Source: Elusimicrobiota bacterium
Lineage (GTDB): Bacteria; CG03; SLGR01; JAGXOG01
Reading direction: 5' to 3'
DNA: 5,602 bases
Assembly (NCBI GenBank): GCA_027858455.1
Contig: JAQICQ010000230.1
Coordinates: forward strand, 1 to 5,602
Below the pieces are notes generated by a model, which saw only the letters and a program-made list of their open reading frames with translations, had not been told where the DNA came from and did no database searches. Position 1 is the stretch's first letter; the number at the start of each line of letters is the position of its first letter. The translations under genes and the position numbers were made by a program. Shown here one piece after another: positions 1-5,602 of the stretch.

Positions 1-18
1 AGTTCGTGTCCAAGGTAG

Positions 19-94
19 TGGCTCCCTGGGTAGGATTCGAACCTACGACAAGTCGGTTAACAGCCGACTGCTCTGCCAGCTGAGCTACCAGGGA
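19..94 (-). tRNA. trnN: tRNA-Asn (anticodon GUU)
   Basis: Read on the minus strand this is a complete 76-nt cloverleaf. The acceptor stem TCCCTGG (94-88) pairs with CCAGGGA (29-23), followed by discriminator G (22) and a gene-encoded CCA (21-19). The D arm has the usual GCTC...GAGC stem. The anticodon stem GTCGG/CCGAC encloses a seven-base loop with U33 and anticodon GTT at 61-59, which reads asparagine codons AAC and AAU. The T arm is GTAGG-TTCGAAT-CCTAC. No intron or mismatch is visible. It is transcribed away from nifJ, from its own promoter about 30 bases upstream. The window ends 18 bases past its 3' end, so neither a terminator nor a following tRNA can be judged. Confidence 0.98.
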
Positions 95-121
95 TCCATA
101 AGTACTGACAATGTCAATATA

Positions 122-149
122 AGTATATTAAATATTTAAATATTTTCAA
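122..149 (-). promoter_or_regulatory. Predicted sigma70-type promoter of tRNA-Asn
   Basis: On the minus strand a -35 box TTGAAA (149-144) is separated by 16 bases from a -10 box TATACT (127-122). Transcription would start near 115, giving a tRNA 5' leader of about 20 nt to be removed by RNase P. The spacer is extremely AT-rich and contains AAATATTT twice in tandem (130-145), a perfect 16-bp palindrome. A closer TTGACA (117-112) was not used because its -10 would fall inside the tRNA. This is prediction from consensus match and position only. Confidence 0.55.
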
Positions 150-182
150 ATTTTACTTTCTGTTTTTAATGTGTTAACTCCT

Positions 183-197
183 ATTCTTGACAAGAAT
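183..197. promoter_or_regulatory. 15-bp perfect palindrome over the nifJ -35 box (candidate operator)
   Basis: ATTCTTG-A-CAAGAAT is a perfect inverted repeat with 7-base arms and a one-base centre at 190. It contains the TTGACA -35 box, so a protein bound here would compete with RNA polymerase. A shorter version with the same centre, TATTG-A-CAATA, sits at 240-250 over the second TTGACA. The symmetry is seen directly; the regulator is unknown, and part of the symmetry is inherent to TTGACAA. Confidence 0.35.
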
Positions 198-219
198 TGG
201 TAGATTTGTAATATATAAT
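187..219 (+). promoter_or_regulatory. Predicted nifJ promoter
   Basis: A perfect -35 box TTGACA lies at 187-192. The -10 lies in the AT-rich stretch 209-219: TAATAT (209-214) gives a 16-base spacer, while the better hexamer TATAAT (214-219) gives 21, which is too long. The start would be near 221-225, leaving a leader of about 75-80 nt before the ATG. A second perfect TTGACA at 242-247 with a weak TAATTA (263-268, spacer 15) could be an alternative promoter nearer the gene. Which one is used cannot be decided from sequence. Confidence 0.45.
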
Positions 220-237
220 TAGTGTACACATTCACAA
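220..237. promoter_or_regulatory. Rex-like operator candidate at the nifJ transcription start
   Basis: The 18 bases match the Rex operator layout TTGTGAA-N4-TTCACAA. The right arm TTCACAA (231-237) is exact and the left arm TAGTGTA (220-226) matches 5 of 7. It lies directly after the predicted -10, a usual position for a repressor. Rex is the NADH/NAD+-sensing repressor of many fermentation genes in anaerobes, so a site before PFOR is biologically plausible. An internal perfect 8-bp palindrome GTGTACAC (222-229) may instead be the real symmetry element. No Rex gene is in the window. Confidence 0.3.
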
Positions 238-289
238 ACTATTGACAATATATTTTAGCCGGTAATTAAGTTGCAATCTAACTATAAAC

Positions 290-294
290 AGGAG
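290..294 (+). promoter_or_regulatory. Ribosome binding site that fixes the nifJ start
   Basis: AGGAG ends six bases (all T) before ATG 301. This selects the ATG at 301 over the in-frame TTG at 271, which has no comparable Shine-Dalgarno and would add ten residues unlike the PFOR N-terminus. Confidence 0.85.
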
Positions 295-300
295 TTTTTT

Positions 301-3300
301 ATGACTAAAAATATGAAAACTATCGATGGTAATACCGCCGCGGCCCACGTGGCCTATGCTTTCAGCGAAGTTGCCGCTATCTATCCCATTACACCTTCTT
401 CTCCTATGGGAGAGCTTGCCGACGCATGGGCGGCGGAAGGAAAGAAAAACATTTTTGGAGAACCTCTTGACGTTATAGAAATGCAGTCAGAAGGCGGAGC
501 TTCCGGCGCAATACATGGTTCCCTCTCGGCAGGCGCTATGACCACTACTTTTACCGCCTCGCAGGGACTTCTGCTTATGCTTCCCAATATGCACAAGATT
601 GCCGGCGAACTTCTCCCCACGGTCTTTCATGTTTCCGCAAGGAGTCTTGCATGCCAGTCTCTTTCTATCTTCGGCGACCATTCAGATGTAATGTCTGCGA
701 GAAATACCGGTTTTTCAATAATGGCGGCTGCAGGTATTCAGGAGACCATGGATCTTGCCGTAGTATCCCACCTGGCAACGCTCGAAACCCGAGTGCCTTT
801 TTTGAATTTCTTTGACGGGTTCAGGACCTCCCACGAGATACAGAAAGTCGAAATGATAGATTACGATACTATAGCTTCCATGCTTGATATGAAATATGTA
901 AGGATGTTCAGAAACCTGGCCTTAAATCCCGAAAAACCTTTTCTTAAAGTCGGCGCAGAAAATCCCGATGTCTATTTCCAGGGACGCGAAGCCGTAAATA
1001 AATACTATATCAAGACCCCGGAGATTGTTCAGAAATATATGGATCTCTTAAAGAAAAAAACCGGCCGTGAATACAACCTCTTTGATTATGTGGGCGCAAA
1101 AGATGCCGAAAAGATTATCATTGCCATGGGTTCAGCCTGCGACGCAATAGACGAGACGGTAAAATACCTTACAGATAAAGGAGAGAAAGTCGGAGCTATA
1201 AAAGTACGGCTCTTCAGGCCTTTCTCAACGGAGGATTTTAAAGCAGCTATCCCTAAAAGCGTTAAAAAGATAGCAGTCCTTGACCGGACGAAAGAACCGG
1301 GTTCAGTGGGCGAGCCTCTCTACCTGGATGTGTCCTCTACTCTTTCGGAAAGCGGCATAAAAGTTATCGGCGGCCGTTACGGTTTAAGCTCTAAAGAATT
1401 TACACCTTCAATGATAAAAGGCGTCTATAACCACCTCGACGGAAAAGCTACTCATAATTTTACGGTAGGTATCCAAGACGATGTAACTAACCTTTCTATT
1501 GATATAAATGAAGAAATTGACGCTGAGGACAAAGATACCATCCGCTCTATTTTCTGGGGGCTCGGCTCTGACGGCACGGTAGGCGCAAACAAAAACTCCA
1601 TTAAAATTATCGGTGACAACACCGACATGTACGCGCAGGGCTATTTCTCGTACGATTCTAAAAAATCAGGCGGAATTACAATATCCTTTCTCCGCTTCGG
1701 AAAGAAAAAGATACAGTCGCCCTATCTGATAAGCAACGCTGACTTTGTCGCTCTGCATAACTCGTCATATATCGGAAGATACGACATTCTCGGCGCCCTG
1801 AAAGAAGGCGGGACTTTTCTTTTAAACTCCACATGGTCCGACGAAGAAGCTTTTAATAATCTCACTCCTCAAATGCAAAAGACTATTATAGAGAAAGATA
1901 TACAGTTCTATAATATAGACGCCCTCAAGATAGCCGGAGAAGTCGGACTGGGGACGAGGATAAATACTGTTATGCAGGTTGCTTTCTTTAAACTCACTGA
2001 GGTCATAGAACCCGAAAAAGCCATAAAACTCATAAAAGAGTCCATTGAGAAAACATATAAACTTAAAGGCGACAAAATAGTAAAAATGAACTGGGCAGCC
2101 GTCGATAAAGCCTCCGAGGCTTTAAGTAAAGTTAAATATCCCGACAGCGTTGACAAGATAAAAGAATCCTTTGACGCGCCTAAACTTATACCCGATAATT
2201 CTCCGGACTTTGCTAAAAATGTGATAGAAAAAATAATGCATCTTAAAGGAGACACTATCCCGGTATCGGATATGACCGTCGACGGAGCCGTGCCGACAGG
2301 GACCACAAAACTCGAAAAAAGAGGAGTCGCTCCCAAGGTGCCTGCATGGATACCGGATAACTGCATCCAGTGCGCAATGTGCTCTCTTGTCTGTCCCCAC
2401 GCGGCGATAAGGGTGAAACAGATAAGACCGGAAAGTTTAGACGGCGCTCCAAAAACTTTCAATACTCTTGATTCCAAATCCAAATCAGAGTCAGGGAAAA
2501 AGCTCAAATTTAAAGTTCAGGTATATCCCGAGGACTGTGTAGGCTGCGGAAACTGCATAAATATATGCCCTACAAAAGACAAATCGCTTGAATTCAGTCC
2601 CATAGAGGATGAAAGAAAAGCAGGAGAGAATGAAAACGCTGCTTTCTTTAATAAATTAGAAGATAATATAACCGACGGTGTTCCTGAGGTTTCTCTTAAA
2701 GGATCGCAGCTTAAGACTCCGCTCTTTGAGTTTTCGGGAGCCTGCGCGGGCTGCGGAGAGACGCCTTATGTCAAACTCGTTACCCAGCTTTTCGGAGAAC
2801 GGATGATTATAGCCAACGCCACGGGATGTTCATCTATATACGGAGGCACTTTTCCCACGATTCCCTACACCACCAATAAAGACGGTCAGGGGCCGGTATG
2901 GGCAAATTCTCTCTTTGAAGATAATGCCGAATACGGCTATGGTATGAGGCTTGCGGTAAATTCTAACAGAAGGCAGCTTAAATCCAATATCAAAAAAGCT
3001 ATAGACGGCGGTATCTCCGATTCTTTAAAAAAATCATTTAAGAAAAATCTCAAGTTATGGGACAATACGGACAACCCCGCCAGGGACGCCGCTAAAGAAA
3101 CAAAAAAACTTCTTAAAAAAGTTAAAAAGAAAGACAAAATCATAGAGAAAATCATTGAACTTCAGGACTATCTCGTAGAAAGGTCGGTCTGGGCCATAGG
3201 CGGAGACGGCTGGGCCTACGACATAGGATACGGCGGTCTTGACCATGTGCTGGCAGCGGACAAAAATATAAATGTGCTGGTGCTGGATACCGAAGTATAT

Positions 3301-3822
3301 TCAAATACCGGAGGACAGTCCTCAAAAGCAACTAATCTGGCGGCGGTAGCCAAATTCGCCGCATCGGGAAAAAGAACAGGTAAAAAAGACCTCGGGCTTA
3401 TTTCAATGAGTTACGGCTATATCTATGTAGCTTCAATATCGTTGGGAGCAAATCCCGTCCAGGCTATAAAAGCCCTGAGCGAAGCAGAAAATTTCGACGG
3501 CCCGTCTCTTGTAATTGCCTACTCTCCCTGTATAGCTCACGGAATTGATATGAGTAAGACTTACGACGAAGAGAAACAGGCCGTTCTTTCAGGCTACTGG
3601 CCTCTTTATAGATATAATCCGAAACTTAAAGAAGAAGGCAAAAATCCTTTTAATTACGAATCAAGAGATCCAAGAGTTAATATGATGGATTTTCTTATGA
3701 ACGAGGTCAGGTATAATTCGCTTAAGAAAAAGTTTCCCGATGTCGCAGAAAAGCTCTACAAAGAAGCCGTTAAGTTTAAAGAAGACAAACATAAATTTTA
3801 TAAAAAATTCAGCGAACTGTAA
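301..3822 (+). CDS. nifJ: Pyruvate:ferredoxin (flavodoxin) oxidoreductase, single-chain
   Basis: A 1173-residue cytoplasmic enzyme converting pyruvate, CoA and oxidised ferredoxin or flavodoxin to acetyl-CoA, CO2 and reduced carrier, using thiamine diphosphate (TPP) and three [4Fe-4S] clusters. Domain order is that of a full-length bacterial PFOR. The N-terminal pyrimidine-binding domain has YPITPSSPMGE at 28-38. Thr31, Glu64 and Arg114 fall at the same numbers as the active-site residues of Desulfovibrio africanus PFOR. A second domain follows at about 260-370. The gamma-like CoA domain begins near 415 with GLGSDGTVGANK (420-431). The EKR segment is at 672-674. The ferredoxin-like domain carries C688/C691/C694/C698 and C746/C749/C752/C756. 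The proximal cluster ligands are C815, C818, C843 and C1077. The TPP motif runs from GDGWAYD (968-974) to N1002 in DTEVYSNTGGQ. The protein ends soon after the conserved EVRY (1135-1138), without the long protective tail of the D. africanus enzyme, so oxygen sensitivity is expected. No frameshift or missing ligand is seen. Other 2-oxoacid substrates are less likely. Confidence 0.97.
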   Translation: MTKNMKTIDGNTAAAHVAYAFSEVAAIYPITPSSPMGELADAWAAEGKKNIFGEPLDVIEMQSEGGASGAIHGSLSAGAMTTTFTASQGLLLMLPNMHKIAGELLPTVFHVSARSLACQSLSIFGDHSDVMSARNTGFSIMAAAGIQETMDLAVVSHLATLETRVPFLNFFDGFRTSHEIQKVEMIDYDTIASMLDMKYVRMFRNLALNPEKPFLKVGAENPDVYFQGREAVNKYYIKTPEIVQKYMDLLKKKTGREYNLFDYVGAKDAEKIIIAMGSACDAIDETVKYLTDKGEKVGAIKVRLFRPFSTEDFKAAIPKSVKKIAVLDRTKEPGSVGEPLYLDVSSTLSESGIKVIGGRYGLSSKEFTPSMIKGVYNHLDGKATHNFTVGIQDDVTNLSIDINEEIDAEDKDTIRSIFWGLGSDGTVGANKNSIKIIGDNTDMYAQGYFSYDSKKSGGITISFLRFGKKKIQSPYLISNADFVALHNSSYIGRYDILGALKEGGTFLLNSTWSDEEAFNNLTPQMQKTIIEKDIQFYNIDALKIAGEVGLGTRINTVMQVAFFKLTEVIEPEKAIKLIKESIEKTYKLKGDKIVKMNWAAVDKASEALSKVKYPDSVDKIKESFDAPKLIPDNSPDFAKNVIEKIMHLKGDTIPVSDMTVDGAVPTGTTKLEKRGVAPKVPAWIPDNCIQCAMCSLVCPHAAIRVKQIRPESLDGAPKTFNTLDSKSKSESGKKLKFKVQVYPEDCVGCGNCINICPTKDKSLEFSPIEDERKAGENENAAFFNKLEDNITDGVPEVSLKGSQLKTPLFEFSGACAGCGETPYVKLVTQLFGERMIIANATGCSSIYGGTFPTIPYTTNKDGQGPVWANSLFEDNAEYGYGMRLAVNSNRRQLKSNIKKAIDGGISDSLKKSFKKNLKLWDNTDNPARDAAKETKKLLKKVKKKDKIIEKIIELQDYLVERSVWAIGGDGWAYDIGYGGLDHVLAADKNINVLVLDTEVYSNTGGQSSKATNLAAVAKFAASGKRTGKKDLGLISMSYGYIYVASISLGANPVQAIKALSEAENFDGPSLVIAYSPCIAHGIDMSKTYDEEKQAVLSGYWPLYRYNPKLKEEGKNPFNYESRDPRVNMMDFLMNEVRYNSLKKKFPDVAEKLYKEAVKFKEDKHKFYKKFSEL

Positions 3823-3848
3823 TCTAAAATAATCTATACTGTAAATAA

Positions 3849-4970
3849 TTAATCAACAGAAGGAAAAATTAAATTATATGAGACGCTTCTGCCCTTTTTT
3901 TTGTTTTGCTTTAATACTTTTTTCTCTACTAAATCTTTAATATCTCTGTATGCCGTAGCCCTGCTTACTTTTGTCATACCCACATACTTTCTCGTACTCA
4001 ACCCGCCCTTAAAACCTCCGGGTCCGGCATCCAGCAAACGATTTATTACTTTGTTCTGTTTTTTATTAAACACTGTCCGGGCATGTTTTTGCCAGAAAAG
4101 AGATTTCTTTAATATGTTTCCGATAACATCTTTTGAATCCGCTATGGCGCGGGAAAAACAGTTAAGAAACCATTTAAGCCATTCTGTTATATCCAACGAC
4201 CCTTTTTGGGTTTGTTCCAGTATATCATAATATGCTTTTCTCTCAGCCATTATTCGCCCGGAAAGAGAATAGTATCTTTGAACTATTTTTTCATCCCGAG
4301 CTAATGCCATATCTGTGAGCGCCCGGGCAACTCTTCCGTTACCGTCTCCAAATGGATGGATAGTTACAAAATAAATATGAGCAATTCCGGCCCTCAATAC
4401 TCCGTCCGGGATTTTATTTTCATCTTTCCACCATTTCAAAAATTGCTTCATCTCTGATGGAATTCTTTTAGCGGGCGGCGCTTCGTAGTGAACCGTTTCT
4501 TTAGCTATCGGCCCTGATACTACCTGCATGGGATCCTTACTCCTCCATTTTCCGACCTCTATCTTCCTTAATCCGGAATACCCTGTTGGGAATAGCGCTG
4601 CCTGCCATGCTTTAATACGTTCAAAGGTAAGAGGCCTGTCATATTTTTCTGTTGCGTCAAGGAGCATATCTATTAGTCCTTCCGCTCTTCTATCGGGTTG
4701 TTTTAAACCCGCGGCAGATAATCCTAATTTTCTGGCAACTGACGACCGCACTGCTTCTTTATCCAAACGAACCCCTTCGATCGCCGCAGTTTTTATCGTT
4801 TCTTCTGCCAGTATTTCCGTTCTTGATTTCTGGTTATAATCAAACCCCAGAGACGATATTTTACTTATTAATTTACCCTGAGCCAGTCTCGCCTTACTCA
4901 GAGAATTAATTATTTCATCGCTCTGCCATTTAAAATTCGGCCAGTCTTTTAGTTCCCATATATAACGCAT
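3849..4970 (-). CDS. Fic-family protein adenylyltransferase: DUF4172, Fic core, C-terminal winged helix
   Basis: A 373-residue protein without signal peptide or membrane segment, so probably cytoplasmic. The N-terminus has the DUF4172 signature YIWELKDWPNFKW (3-15). The autoinhibitory [S/T]xxxE[G/N] motif reads TAAIEG (61-66), with Glu65 the expected residue blocking productive ATP binding; this is the class with an inhibitory helix N-terminal to Fic. The catalytic motif HPFGDGNGRVAR (205-216) is complete, with His205 as general base and Asp209 for the metal. The target-docking flap is recognisable at about 143-166 (QVVSG, VHYEAPPA). Residues about 300-370 form a lysine- and arginine-rich helix-turn-helix region (LSTRKYVGMTKVSRATAYRD core), like the winged helix of the solved Shewanella SO_4266 and Bacteroides BT_2513 proteins. 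Known members transfer AMP from ATP to Ser, Thr or Tyr of a protein; the target here is unknown. All catalytic and inhibitory residues are intact, so an active, self-restrained enzyme is inferred. GGAG (4980-4977) lies six bases before ATG. No antitoxin-like small gene adjoins it, which fits built-in inhibition. It converges with nifJ, 26 bases apart. Confidence 0.94.
   Translation of the reverse strand: MRYIWELKDWPNFKWQSDEIINSLSKARLAQGKLISKISSLGFDYNQKSRTEILAEETIKTAAIEGVRLDKEAVRSSVARKLGLSAAGLKQPDRRAEGLIDMLLDATEKYDRPLTFERIKAWQAALFPTGYSGLRKIEVGKWRSKDPMQVVSGPIAKETVHYEAPPAKRIPSEMKQFLKWWKDENKIPDGVLRAGIAHIYFVTIHPFGDGNGRVARALTDMALARDEKIVQRYYSLSGRIMAERKAYYDILEQTQKGSLDITEWLKWFLNCFSRAIADSKDVIGNILKKSLFWQKHARTVFNKKQNKVINRLLDAGPGGFKGGLSTRKYVGMTKVSRATAYRDIKDLVEKKVLKQNKKKGRSVSYNLIFPSVD
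3857..3902 (+). terminator. Weak candidate terminator of nifJ, inside the 3' end of fic
   Basis: On the plus strand CAGAAG (3857-3862) can pair with CTTCTG (3886-3891); CCC and a run of eight T (3895-3902) follow, then G and four more T. The stem is only six base pairs and the loop is 23 bases, so a canonical terminator is doubtful. The 26-base gap between the two stop codons (3823-3848) has no stem-loop, so nifJ transcripts must end inside the opposite gene if they end nearby. The T run is the antisense of fic lysine codons, so it may be there only for coding reasons. Confidence 0.3.
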
Positions 4971-4980
4971 AAATATCTCC

Positions 4981-5007
4981 TAATCGCTTCATTATTTGAA
5001 ACAATTA
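4981..5007. promoter_or_regulatory. 27-bp imperfect palindrome over the fic -10 and start (candidate operator)
   Basis: Plus-strand left arm TAATCGCTTCA (4981-4991), spacer TTATT, right arm TGAAACAATTA (4997-5007). The arms match at 9 of 11 positions. The right arm overlaps the -10 box and the left arm abuts the Shine-Dalgarno, so occupancy would block transcription. If transcription began further upstream, the same sequence could form an RNA hairpin (two G-U pairs) next to the ribosome site. The symmetry is seen directly; the regulatory role is inferred. The Fic protein's own winged helix is an obvious candidate binder, but this is untested. Confidence 0.45.
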
Positions 5008-5025
5008 TAACATATAATCGCTTCA
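4981..5025. repeat. Direct repeat TAATCGCTTCA, two copies
   Basis: Exact 11-base copies lie at 4981-4991 and 5015-5025, starting 34 bases apart (a little over three helical turns). They bracket the fic -10 box. A third, inverted and degenerate copy lies between them at 4997-5007. Exact recurrence of an 11-mer containing CG in such a short AT-rich region is unlikely to be chance. Confidence 0.7.
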
Positions 5026-5032
5026 CAATCAA
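5004..5032 (-). promoter_or_regulatory. Predicted promoter of the Fic gene
   Basis: On the minus strand TTGATT (5032-5027) and a perfect TATAAT (5009-5004) are separated by the optimal 17 bases. The start would be near 4997, giving a leader of about 26 nt that contains GGAG at 4980-4977. The gene therefore has its own promoter and need not be cotranscribed with the upstream ATPase gene. One copy of TGAAGCGATTA fills part of the spacer and another lies in the leader, so the promoter is embedded in candidate operator sequence. Confidence 0.65.
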
Positions 5033-5038
5033 TTTTCA

Positions 5039-5087
5039 TTTGATTTTTGTGAAATTATTCAAATCTTTCGTTTGATTTTTGTGAAAT
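5039..5087. repeat. 17-bp direct repeat upstream of the fic promoter
   Basis: TTTGATTTTTGTGAAAT occurs exactly at 5039-5055 and 5071-5087, starting 32 bases apart, close to three helical turns, so both copies face the same side of the DNA. They lie just upstream of the fic -35 box. An inverted, shortened relative (CTTCACAATCAA on the plus strand, 5021-5032) overlaps the -35 box and the second TAATCGCTTCA copy. An upstream regulator site is the natural reading. Two units are too few and the spacing too short for a CRISPR array. Confidence 0.7.
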
Positions 5088-5176
5088 CGTTGACCACAAA
5101 ATAATTTATACTTTAATTAACTTGGATTCAAGGTTTTAGCGCAGCACATTCGTTCCAATTTGTTTTTACAGATTTA

Positions 5177-5602
5177 TTATAACAATAGCTCAGGAAATAA
5201 ACTTATTGCATATAGCGGAAAATCGCAATACATTTTACTTTTACTGAAATTCAACATTGAAGTTCTGCATAAATATTTTGGATTATATTTTCCTTTGTAA
5301 ACTTTTAAACTTTTTGCTTTTAGATTAGTACCGGACTTCACTTCTAAAGGATAGATATACTCATCAGTTTGCATAATAAAATCAATTTCCGCCTGATGCC
5401 CGCTGGTCCAGTAATAAAGCTTTTTTATCCCACTTGTTATTACCTGCTGCGCTACATAATTCTCGGTAAAAACACCATTATACCAACTAAATAATTTATC
5501 TCCCTCTATTATTATTTTTGGACTCAGGTCTAGCATAGCGCCCAGTACACCAACATCTAACATATCTTTTTTAAAAATATTTTTTTCCTGATTTGCATTT
5601 AA
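5177..5602 (-). CDS. AAA-type ATPase with C-terminal DUF4143, 3' part only
   Basis: The frame stays open to the window edge, so the ATG at 5563 is not the true start; 13 more in-frame codons precede it. The 141 visible residues match the C-terminal DUF4143 domain of AAA_14/DUF4143 ATPases. These are usually about 400 residues, so the Walker A and B part should lie beyond the window. Counting from that Met, recognisable pieces are MLDVGVLGAML (1-11), the FTENYVAQQ segment (32-40), LYYW (49-52), and a PD-(D/E)XK-nuclease-like pattern with Glu59-Ile-Asp61-Phe and PLEVKSG (72-78; Glu74, Lys76). SLKVYKGKYNPK and FPLYAISLFPELL give a natural family ending. The function of these ATPases is poorly defined. 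Base composition looks AT-richer than nifJ, compatible with acquired DNA. Whether the whole gene is intact cannot be seen. No convincing terminator follows it; 5088-5176 holds nothing I recognise. Confidence 0.85.
   Translation of the reverse strand, partial: LNANQEKNIFKKDMLDVGVLGAMLDLSPKIIIEGDKLFSWYNGVFTENYVAQQVITSGIKKLYYWTSGHQAEIDFIMQTDEYIYPLEVKSGTNLKAKSLKVYKGKYNPKYLCRTSMLNFSKSKMYCDFPLYAISLFPELLL

Noticed and set aside
19..94. tRNA-Asn as the attachment site of an integrated element containing fic and the ATPase
   Set aside because: No integrase and no direct repeat of the tRNA 3' end is visible, and housekeeping nifJ lies between the tRNA and the accessory genes.
130..145. Perfect 16-bp palindrome AAATATTT twice as an operator
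   Set aside because: It is made only of A and T in a very AT-rich promoter spacer, where such symmetry arises easily by chance.
271..300. N-terminal extension of nifJ from the in-frame TTG at 271
   Set aside because: No Shine-Dalgarno precedes it, the extra ten residues are unlike PFOR, and ATG 301 has AGGAG at ideal spacing. Active-site residues numbered from 301 match the D. africanus enzyme.
1908..2507. 199-codon open frame on the minus strand inside nifJ
   Set aside because: It lies antisense to the conserved PFOR domains, shows no recognisable family and has no supporting upstream signal; it is a by-product of nifJ codon use.
3150..3300. Lysine-rich stretch before the thiamine motif of PFOR as a possible insertion
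   Set aside because: The charged helical linker before GGDGWAYD (about residues 895-960, just upstream of this span) is a normal, variable part of single-chain PFORs.
3901..4909. Plus-strand open frames within the fic gene
   Set aside because: They are antisense to a protein with complete Fic motifs and show no family resemblance of their own.
5039..5087. CRISPR-like array from the 17-bp repeats
   Set aside because: There are only two units, with a 15-base spacer, short AT-rich repeats and no cas gene; a promoter-region regulatory repeat explains them better.
5120..5140. Hairpin CTTG-GATT-CAAG as terminator of the ATPase gene
   Set aside because: The stem has only four base pairs and no T run follows on the minus strand.

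Overview
The window comes from an anaerobic bacterium. The main gene is a complete five-domain pyruvate:ferredoxin oxidoreductase (PFOR, NifJ) with all three [4Fe-4S] binding sets. It lacks the long C-terminal tail that protects the oxygen-tolerant Desulfovibrio enzyme, which fits a strict or near-strict anaerobe. Shine-Dalgarno sites, sigma70-type promoters and a CCA-encoding tRNA are bacterial. The phylum cannot be fixed from this sequence alone.

Layout. Positions 19-94 (minus) hold tRNA-Asn(GUU). Positions 95-300 are a divergent control region: a tRNA promoter fires left, and nifJ promoter elements fire right with two candidate operators. Positions 301-3822 (+) are nifJ. Only 26 bases separate its stop from the stop of the convergent gene 3849-4970 (minus), a DUF4172-Fic-winged-helix AMP-transferase. 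Its promoter region (about 4971-5090) is dense in short repeats. Positions 5177-5602 (minus) are the 3' end of an AAA-type ATPase with a C-terminal DUF4143 domain; its 5' part lies outside the window. The left half is housekeeping (translation and central anaerobic carbon flow). The right half is accessory: Fic and DUF4143 proteins are both patchily distributed, and the right end looks AT-richer.

Functional links. nifJ oxidises pyruvate to acetyl-CoA and CO2 and reduces ferredoxin or flavodoxin. The Fic protein probably AMPylates a protein target and carries its own autoinhibitory motif and DNA-binding-like domain. There is no evidence that nifJ and fic are functionally connected; they only share a convergent 3' junction. 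I see no previously undescribed system here. The most interesting content is regulatory: a palindrome plus phased repeats around the fic promoter, and a perfect palindrome plus a Rex-like site at the nifJ promoter.
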